Of a stretch of DNA of 7,833 nt, positions 1 through 3,981 are shown piece after piece. A program made the translations under genes and the position numbers. The stretch lies in assembly GCA_021160245.1 (NCBI GenBank), contig JAGHCW010000239.1:1-7833 (forward strand), given 5' to 3'. This DNA is from a bacterium. Its GTDB lineage: Bacteria; B130-G9. A model generated the notes under the pieces. That model was not told the DNA's origin. It did not search any database and worked only from the letters and a program-made list of their open reading frames with translations. Position 1 is the stretch's first letter. Each line of letters opens with the position of its first letter.

Positions 1-1335
1 GCGTCCGGGCCGTTGTTCACAACCGTTGACGAGGCGGTCTCTGGGGCAGAGGAGGCGCAGCGGGCTCTGATGGCGCTGCCGCTTGAGCGTCGCAAGGAGA
101 TTATCGCATCCATCCGTCGAGTCTGCACTGAGCGTATGGATGAATTGGCTCAGCTGGCGGTCTCCGAGACCGGGATGGGAATCGTGGCCGACAAGGTCCA
201 GAAGAACCTTCTGGCCATCAAGAAGACTCCCGGCGTTGAGGACTTGCAGACCGCTGCCTTCTCTGGCGACCGCGGCCTCACGATTGAGGAGCTGGCGCCG
301 TTCGGCGTCATCGGGGCAATCACGCCCTCCACAAACCCATCCGAGACGGTGATAAGCAACGCCATCGGCATGGTCGCCGCCGGCAATTCAGTCATTTTCA
401 ACGCGCATCCGGGGGCCAAGAAAGTAAGCGCAAGGGCGGTTGAGCTGGTTGACCAGGCGATCGTAAGCGCCGGCGGACCGCGCAACGTCGTCTGCTGCCT
501 CGCCAATCCAACCATCGCGACGGGTCAGGAGATGATGAGGCACAAGGGCGTCAGATTACTCGTAGTAACCGGCGGCCCGGCGGTCGTTCGGGCGGCGATG
601 TCGGCCGGCAAGAAGGTCATCGCGGCCGGACCGGGCAACCCCCCGGTCGTCGTTGATGAGACAGCTGACCTCGAGCTCGCTGCGCAGGAGATAGTCAATG
701 GCGCGAGCTTTGACCACAACGTCCTGTGCGTCTCGGAGAAGGAAGTTTTCGTCGTTCAGAGCATCGCGGAAGAGCTCAAGCGGGGCATGGTCGCAAACGG
801 CGCCTACGAGCTCTCACCGGCCGAACTCGCCGCTGTCTTAAAGACGGTCTATACTGATCATACTCCGAGCAAGCCCTTTGACAATCTCACGGTCAATCGA
901 AACCTCGTCGGCCATTCAGCTGCGAAGATTATGCAGACAGCGGGCCTCTCTCTCCCCACTGGTAAGCGGCTTCTAATTGTCGAGACCGACCCGCTCCACC
1001 CGCTTGTGATGCGCGAGATGCTCATGCCACTTCTGCCCATCGTAAAGGCGGCGAACGTGGACGAGGCGATTGAATGGGCGTATCGGGCGGAGGCGCAGCG
1101 CTTCCACTCGGCGATGATGTATTCGCGGAACATCGCCAACCTGAATAAGATGGCAAACCGCATGAATACGAGCATATTCGTAAAAAACGGGCCGTCATAC
1201 GCAGGACTCGGCTTCGGTGGCGAGGGCCACACCTCATACACAATCGCCGGCGCAACCGGCGAGGGAGTCACGACCGCCCGCACGTTCACTCGCCGCAGAC
1301 GGTGTGTGCTGGTGGATTATTTCAGGATTGTGTAG
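1..1335 (+). CDS. eutE: CoA-acylating aldehyde dehydrogenase, EutE/PduP family (5' partial)
   Basis: The frame is open from base 1 to the TAG at 1333-1335, so the gene starts upstream of the window; the TTG at 13 is only an internal codon. About 444 codons are present, against roughly 460-480 for the family, so only the N-terminus is missing. The family oxidises an aldehyde (acetaldehyde or propionaldehyde) with NAD+ and CoA to acyl-CoA, usually in ethanolamine or 1,2-propanediol use. Visible landmarks are SETGMG, TPGVEDL, the FGVIGAITPSTNP segment, HPGAKKVS, VVTGGP, AGPGNPPVVVDETAD, and the nucleophile Cys (TGC at 727-729) in NGASFDHNVLC. The C-terminus has FVKNGPSYAG, GGEGHTSYTIAG and TGEGVTTARTF. 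The sequence looks intact. In EutE/PduP a microcompartment targeting peptide would lie in the missing N-terminus, so encapsulation cannot be judged. No shell or other eut/pdu gene is in view. The family is clear; the substrate, and hence eutE versus pduP, is not. Confidence 0.93.
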   Translation, partial: ASGPLFTTVDEAVSGAEEAQRALMALPLERRKEIIASIRRVCTERMDELAQLAVSETGMGIVADKVQKNLLAIKKTPGVEDLQTAAFSGDRGLTIEELAPFGVIGAITPSTNPSETVISNAIGMVAAGNSVIFNAHPGAKKVSARAVELVDQAIVSAGGPRNVVCCLANPTIATGQEMMRHKGVRLLVVTGGPAVVRAAMSAGKKVIAAGPGNPPVVVDETADLELAAQEIVNGASFDHNVLCVSEKEVFVVQSIAEELKRGMVANGAYELSPAELAAVLKTVYTDHTPSKPFDNLTVNRNLVGHSAAKIMQTAGLSLPTGKRLLIVETDPLHPLVMREMLMPLLPIVKAANVDEAIEWAYRAEAQRFHSAMMYSRNIANLNKMANRMNTSIFVKNGPSYAGLGFGGEGHTSYTIAGATGEGVTTARTFTRRRRCVLVDYFRIV

Positions 1336-1346
1336 CAATTGATTAG

Positions 1347-1372
1347 ATGGGGACGCAGTCGCTCGTCCCCAT
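1347..1372 (+). terminator. Hairpin just after the aldehyde dehydrogenase gene, possible terminator
   Basis: A perfect 9-bp inverted repeat, ATGGGGACG (1347-1355) and CGTCCCCAT (1364-1372), encloses an 8-nt loop and begins 11 nt after the stop codon. The position and stability suit a transcription terminator or an mRNA 3'-end stabiliser. There is no T-run after the stem (the next bases are ACCCCCTC), so it is not a classical intrinsic terminator. It may equally be the first hairpin of the structured cluster that follows. Confidence 0.4.
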
Positions 1373-1375
1373 ACC

Positions 1376-1457
1376 CCCTCAGCGATTCTTGAGAATATGC
1401 GCCGACATATCGCTGCGCAATCTGACGGCGACGTCATAAGCGATAAGTCGCTGAGGG
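1376..1457. repeat. Nested inverted-repeat element (possible structured RNA or decayed small mobile repeat)
   Basis: Three perfect stems nest inside one another. The outer stem is 10 bp, CCCTCAGCGA (1376-1385) with TCGCTGAGGG (1448-1457). The middle stem is 7 bp, TATCGCT (1408-1414) with AGCGATA (1439-1445). The inner stem is 5 bp, TGACG (1423-1427) with CGTCA (1432-1436), closed by a GCGA loop of the GNRA type. The middle and outer stems are separated on the 3' side by only 2 nt. The strand of action is unknown, although the GNRA loop appears only when the + strand is transcribed. It matches no RNA family that I recognise. It could be a structured leader of the downstream antitoxin-like gene, an independent RNA, or a palindromic repeat. 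Confidence 0.45.
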
Positions 1458-1465
1458 TGCGCTTT

Positions 1466-1514
1466 GAGTGCGGAGGCTTGACTCCGCTCTCACTCGTGGT
1501 GGCCAGGCGCCACC
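1466..1514. repeat. Two adjacent hairpins, possible interspersed palindromic repeat
   Basis: The first hairpin pairs GCGGAG (1470-1475) with CTCCGC (1482-1487) around GCTTGA; an outer GAGT (1466-1469) pairs with ACTC (1492-1495) across a 4-nt bulge. The second pairs GGTGGC (1498-1503) with GCCACC (1509-1514) around a 5-nt loop. The tight, GC-rich, back-to-back arrangement resembles dispersed REP-like palindromes common in bacterial intergenic DNA. Only one copy is in this window, so repetition elsewhere in the genome is inferred, not seen. Confidence 0.4.
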
Positions 1515-1589
1515 TTCTGATCAATATCCTCTCAGACCTTGACGAGAGCCTTTGTATGACCCAAAGTGATGCTGGAGGTGAAACATAAT

Positions 1590-1832
1590 ATGATAACCGC
1601 CAAAATTGCCATTAGCATTGACAAAGAAACTCTGAAACGCCTCGACCATCTTGTCAAGAATCGGGTTTTCCCCAGTCGGAGTAAGGCGATGCAGGAGGCG
1701 ATTGAGGATAAGCTCAACCGGCTTCAACACACTCGTCTTGCGGAAGAATGCGCAAAGCTCGATCCTGCCGACGAACAGGCATTGGCGGAAGAAGGCATGT
1801 CCTTTGAGCTCGAGCAACGGCCCGAATACTGA
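1590..1832 (+). CDS. Ribbon-helix-helix (CopG/Arc-type) antitoxin-like protein, toxin not found
   Basis: The protein has 80 residues. The ATG at 1590 is chosen because GGAGGTG (1574-1580) lies 9 nt upstream; an in-frame GTG at 1566 lies before that site. The N-terminus ([20 protein letters not shown]) has the alternating pattern of the RHH DNA-binding strand followed by helix 1. Helix 2 follows, with a turn at [16 protein letters not shown]. The acidic tail ([14 protein letters not shown], ending RPEY) resembles the toxin-binding tail of antitoxins paired with MazF/PemK-like endoribonucleases; that likeness is from memory. Such antitoxins form dimers, repress their own operon and neutralise the toxin. 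Here no toxin ORF follows within the usual few bases, and the next 230 nt hold no convincing MazF. It may be an orphan antitoxin, a remnant of a decayed pair, or a stand-alone RHH regulator. The fold is well supported; the partner is not. Confidence 0.8.
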   Translation: MITAKIAISIDKETLKRLDHLVKNRVFPSRSKAMQEAIEDKLNRLQHTRLAEECAKLDPADEQALAEEGMSFELEQRPEY

Positions 1833-2068
1833 GGGCCTCGACCTCGACATTAGATCAGGTGGGGAACTTACCAGCCCCCATCCGCGTCGAACTCTAAGAC
1901 GACTCCAGCAGCCATGTCTTACTTGACAAAAACCCGATTCGCACTTACTTACTTGTATTAAGTAAAAGAAAGTATCGACTACTATTAGGCGTGCTTTTCA
2001 GTAGCGAGCATGCGTTCCCTGTTGGGATCATTATCGCAGCTGCTTCAGAAATTATGAAGGAGACGCTT
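1833..2068. other. Intergenic region after the RHH gene
   Basis: No confident gene is visible. The place where a MazF-type toxin would start (from 1833) has no good start codon or long frame. A short frame across 1849-1926 gives GGELTSPHPRR, which faintly recalls the start of MazF proteins (RRGEI/L...) but is too short and weak to call. The second half, from about 1923, is AT-rich and promoter-like. Confidence 0.5.
1923..1965 (+). promoter_or_regulatory. Possible promoter with operator-like inverted repeat
   Basis: A perfect -35 hexamer, TTGACA (1923-1928), precedes an AT-rich stretch, but the -10 at the expected distance (TACTTA, 1946-1951) is poor. Just downstream, TTACTT (1949-1954) and AAGTAA (1960-1965) form a 6-bp inverted repeat with a 5-nt spacer, within a run of ACTT repeats (1943-1954). 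An inverted repeat overlapping a promoter would suit repressor binding. It would drive the small ORF at 2069. Confidence 0.3.
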
Positions 2069-2191
2069 ATGAAACTAACAGCCACATTGGCGGTAGTAAT
2101 GGTGGGGACGGCGCTCGCGGGGATATTTGGCGATCTGTTTCCAGATTACAGGGGAAGATGCAAGCTAACGGAAAACCTGCCTATGATATAA
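2069..2191 (+). CDS. Short ORF with signal-peptide-like N-terminus, unknown or truncated
   Basis: A 40-codon frame begins at ATG 2069 with a strong Shine-Dalgarno, AAGGAG (2057-2062), 6 nt upstream. The product starts MKLTATLAVVMVGTALAG: a positive start, a hydrophobic core and small residues before a likely cleavage site, as in a Sec signal peptide. Only about 22 residues follow (IFGDLFPDYRGRC and on to PMI) before TAA. I recognise no family. The good ribosome site and export signal followed by such a short mature part suggest either a tiny secreted peptide or the 5' remnant of a larger secreted protein whose body was lost, perhaps in the event that left the tRNA-like fragment just downstream. 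The frame could also be chance. Confidence 0.4.
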   Translation: MKLTATLAVVMVGTALAGIFGDLFPDYRGRCKLTENLPMI

Positions 2192-2209
2192 GTAGTGACG
2201 AGCGCAGGA

Positions 2210-2236
2210 GGGGGTTCGATTCCCCCTCGCCCCGCC
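2210..2236 (+). other. Orphan tRNA 3' end: T-arm plus acceptor 3' strand
   Basis: GGGGG (2210-2214), TTCGATT (2215-2221) and CCCCC (2222-2226) form a perfect canonical T-arm, matching the TTCRANN loop and the invariant G53-C61 pair. Seven bases follow (TCGCCCC, 2227-2233) that would be the 3' acceptor strand, then G as discriminator and CC. The matching 5' acceptor strand (about GGGGCGA), D-arm and anticodon arm are not found upstream at either tRNA or tmRNA distance. Lone tRNA 3' ends are typical of attachment sites or scars left by integrases that recombine in tRNA genes. The tRNA identity cannot be read. Confidence 0.5.
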
Positions 2237-2249
2237 TTTAAGTCGGATT

Positions 2250-2304
2250 TGATGAATCTTTGCGGAATCAAACGGCTAGGCTGCCAATATGATCCGATTC
2301 ATCA
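2250..2304. repeat. Inverted repeat with long spacer
   Basis: TGATGAATC (2250-2258) and GATTCATCA (2296-2304) are perfect 9-bp inverted copies separated by 37 nt. They lie between the tRNA-like fragment and the 3' end of the minus-strand HicB gene. The function is unknown; the loop is long for a terminator, and no T-run is present on either side. Confidence 0.3.
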
Positions 2305-2336
2305 GCGAGATAGATAAACACCCCTAATGCTCTGGC

Positions 2337-2597
2337 CTATCCTTCGCGCTTCTCTGCCAGATACTCCCTGAACGGCCTGGATGGCTCATTGCTGCGGCTC
2401 TCAATTAGGTCTTCGTCAGATAGAGAGACTTCTATCTCCACCCGGTCCTCAACATGCAGGCGAATGGCGTCCTTGATGTTCTCAAGCGCCTCTTCGTATG
2501 TATCCCCTTGGGTGCAGCAGCCCTGAAGGTCGGGACACATCGCAAACCAGCCGTCCTTGTCCTTTTCGATTACGACGGGGAACCGGTATCTTCTCAT
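2337..2597 (-). CDS. hicB: HicB-family antitoxin-like protein, HicA not found
   Basis: The protein has 86 residues and runs leftward. The start chosen is the ATG complementary to 2595-2597, which begins MRRYRFPVVIEKDKDGWFAM as HicB proteins do and has GAGGA about 9 nt upstream; longer in-frame starts would add an atypical basic N-terminus. The partial RNase H-like HicB core is plain: FPVVIEKDKDGWFAMCPDL, then QGCCTQGDTYEEALENIKDAI and an acidic C-terminal part. In HicAB pairs HicB neutralises the HicA mRNA interferase. Many HicB proteins also carry a C-terminal DNA-binding domain, but this short form shows none. No HicA-like frame (small dsRBD-like protein with a GSH motif) is visible for at least 130 nt on either side. 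It is therefore an orphan HicB, a remnant of a lost pair, or a distantly partnered protein. Confidence 0.87.
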   Translation of the reverse strand: MRRYRFPVVIEKDKDGWFAMCPDLQGCCTQGDTYEEALENIKDAIRLHVEDRVEIEVSLSDEDLIESRSNEPSRPFREYLAEKREG

Positions 2598-2825
2598 TAT
2601 GTTAAATCCTCGCATTTGCCTCGCGGTTATGCTCTTCCAACGAAACTGCATCTTTACAATAGTGCCGCCTGTATGGCATCGCTTCAAGCGAAAAGATGAT
2701 GCAAGTTGAGCAGCAGAGAGTTAGCGCCTGATTGGCGTCATTTTGATCGTCGAACTTGACTGAACGTATGAGCAGGTGTTATCTTGCCGAGTCGCATTGC
2801 AGCTTCAGAATTGGTGTGTGCCAGC
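2598..2825. other. Divergent intergenic region between hicB and the argF leader
   Basis: No confident gene is present. The region must hold the leftward hicB promoter, for which no clear hexamers were found, and probably the argF promoter. A small hairpin, GCGCC (2725-2729) with GGCGT (2735-2739), is present. The 10-mer AGCAGGTGTT at 2771-2780 recurs at 2878-2887 close to the argF start. GTGCCAGCA at 2818-2826 recurs at 2873-2881. Confidence 0.45.
2756..2785 (+). promoter_or_regulatory. Candidate sigma70-type promoter for argF
   Basis: TTGACT (2756-2761, 5/6 to consensus) is followed after 18 nt by TATCTT (2780-2785, 4/6). Transcription from here would give a leader of about 135 nt before argF that includes the short upstream ORF at 2826-2936. 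No ARG-box match was recognised. The hexamers alone are weak evidence. Confidence 0.3.
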
Positions 2826-2936
2826 ATGAAAATCGCAGTGCTTGAATGGTTAGTATTTGAATTGAGATGGGCGTGCCAGCAGGTGTTTGGTGCCCGGCAA
2901 CTCTACTATAACTACTGGAGGCGATATTGGCAGTAA
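2826..2936 (+). CDS. Possible 36-residue upstream ORF overlapping argF
   Basis: ATG at 2826 to TAA at 2934-2936 encodes MKIAVLEWLVFELRWACQ and a further 18 residues rich in Tyr, Trp and Arg (ending YYNYWRRYWQ). It overlaps the argF TTG start (2927) in another frame, so ribosomes ending here would stop at the argF initiation site. The ribosome site is weak (GGTGTGTG upstream). It holds four Arg codons, three of them in the last 13, which is suggestive but not proof of a leader peptide sensing arginine. It may be a chance frame. Confidence 0.25.
   Translation: MKIAVLEWLVFELRWACQQVFGARQLYYNYWRRYWQ
2916..2923 (+). promoter_or_regulatory. Ribosome binding site fixing the argF TTG start
   Basis: TGGAGGCG lies 5-6 nt before the TTG at 2927. 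It supports TTG as the initiator, because translation from there gives the usual N-terminus of the family (NLKGRDLLSL) and no in-frame ATG lies nearby upstream. Confidence 0.75.
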
Positions 2937-3862
2937 ATCTAAAGGGACGAGACCTTCTTTCACTTCTCCACTTGAACCTGGAGGAGATTGTCCAGATTCT
3001 TGAATATGCTCAGGCACTGAAATTGAAGCACTATGCAGGGGAGCCGCATCGCAACCTTGAGGGCAAGAGCATTGCTATGCTTTTTGAGAAACCTTCGCTT
3101 AGAACGCGAGTATCGTTTGAGGTTGGCATGAGCCACCTGGGCGGCTCGGCGGTCTATCTCTCGCCCCTGGACGTCAAGATGGGCAAGCGAGAGGCCGTGG
3201 CGGATATCGCAAAGGTCCTTTCCCGCTACGTTAATGGCATCGTGGCCCGGGTTATGTCGCACCAAACGGTCATTGACCTCGCGAACTACGCGAGTGTGCC
3301 CGTGATAAACGCCCTGTGCGATACGTATCATCCGTGCCAAGTTCTCGCAGACCTATTGACGATTTGGGAGAAGAAGAACGAGCTCGAGGGTCTGAAGTTC
3401 GCATTCGTCGGCGACGGGAACAACATGACAAACTCCCTGATGCTCGGATGCGCGACCGTCGGGATGGACGTAAGCATTGCCACGCCTGAGGGTTACGAGC
3501 CGAAGCCCTCGATGGTTGAGCAAGCCCGAGAGATCGCGTCTGCAAAGGGCAGCGAGGTGGAGATCACGAACGAACCAAAAACAGCCGTCGATGAGGCGGA
3601 CGTTGTCTATACGGACGTTTGGACAGGCATGGGACAAGAGGGGGAAACCGAGAGGCGACTCAGGGACTTTGCAGGCTATGGCCTAACAACTGAGCTGCTA
3701 TCGCACGCTTCGCCTGATGCTGTATTACTGCATTGTCTGCCTGCTCATTACGGCGAGGAGATCACGTTCGACCTAGTTCACGATGATCCCAGGTCTGCGG
3801 TATTCGACCAGGCGGAGAATCGCATGCACGCCCAGAAGGCCGTCCTATCCCTTCTGCTGTAG
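2927..3862 (+). CDS. argF: Ornithine carbamoyltransferase
   Basis: The 311-residue enzyme is of full family length (about 300-335). It transfers the carbamoyl group from carbamoyl phosphate to ornithine, giving citrulline, in cytoplasmic arginine biosynthesis. Carbamoyl phosphate motif SLRTR is at residues 57-61, followed by VSFEVG; HPCQ is at 135-138 and GDGNN at 162-166. The ornithine-loop region DVWTGMGQE is at 230-238, the catalytic Cys sits in HCLPA at 269-273, and the C-terminal QAENRMHAQKAVL helix is present. All the main catalytic residues appear intact. It starts with TTG at 2927 behind a strong Shine-Dalgarno. No other arginine gene is in the window, so it seems to be transcribed alone or with genes outside. 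The catabolic role (arginine deiminase pathway, arcB) cannot be excluded by sequence, but no arc genes are adjacent, so argF is preferred. Confidence 0.96.
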   Translation: MAVNLKGRDLLSLLHLNLEEIVQILEYAQALKLKHYAGEPHRNLEGKSIAMLFEKPSLRTRVSFEVGMSHLGGSAVYLSPLDVKMGKREAVADIAKVLSRYVNGIVARVMSHQTVIDLANYASVPVINALCDTYHPCQVLADLLTIWEKKNELEGLKFAFVGDGNNMTNSLMLGCATVGMDVSIATPEGYEPKPSMVEQAREIASAKGSEVEITNEPKTAVDEADVVYTDVWTGMGQEGETERRLRDFAGYGLTTELLSHASPDAVLLHCLPAHYGEEITFDLVHDDPRSAVFDQAENRMHAQKAVLSLLL

Positions 3863-3904
3863 TGGACAGGATTTGAAAAAAGAGTTGCCAGCGTGCTAGA
3901 CGTT

Positions 3905-3944
3905 TGCCCCCGGAAAATCGAGGGCAGGACCGCGGCAAGAGCCG
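3905..3944. terminator. Two weak hairpins between argF and the PKD gene
   Basis: TGCCC-CG (3905-3912, one mismatch) pairs with CG-GGGCA (3919-3926) around GAAAAT. A second small hairpin, CGGC (3933-3936) with GCCG (3941-3944), has an AAGA loop. Neither has a T-run. TATAAG at 3945-3950 could be a -10 element for the next gene, but no -35 is visible. They may separate the two transcription units, but support is thin. Confidence 0.25.
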
Positions 3945-3981
3945 TATAAGATGAGAATCTACCATTCGGGAGGAGAATGAA

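Noticed and set aside
1397-1588. 63-codon open frame on the + strand
   Set aside because: It runs straight through the nested hairpins and palindromes, has no good ribosome site and ends just before the antitoxin gene; best read as a chance frame in repeat-rich DNA.
1651-1926. 91-codon frame overlapping the RHH gene
   Set aside because: It is mostly a shadow of the RHH gene in another frame; only its last 25 or so codons lie beyond it, and these give no solid toxin match.
2160-2236. Complete tRNA or tmRNA gene ending at the T-arm
   Set aside because: No 5' acceptor complement (about GGGGCGA), D-arm or anticodon arm lies at tRNA distance. No tmRNA-type 5' end with a GG..TTCGAC stretch or ALAA-type tag was found upstream.
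2454-2699. 81-codon + strand frame opposite hicB
   Set aside because: It is antisense to the clear HicB coding sequence and has no recognisable domain or ribosome site.
2907-2912. TATAAC as the argF -10 element
   Set aside because: Transcription from it would start within or next to the Shine-Dalgarno, leaving no usable leader, and no -35 is at the right distance.
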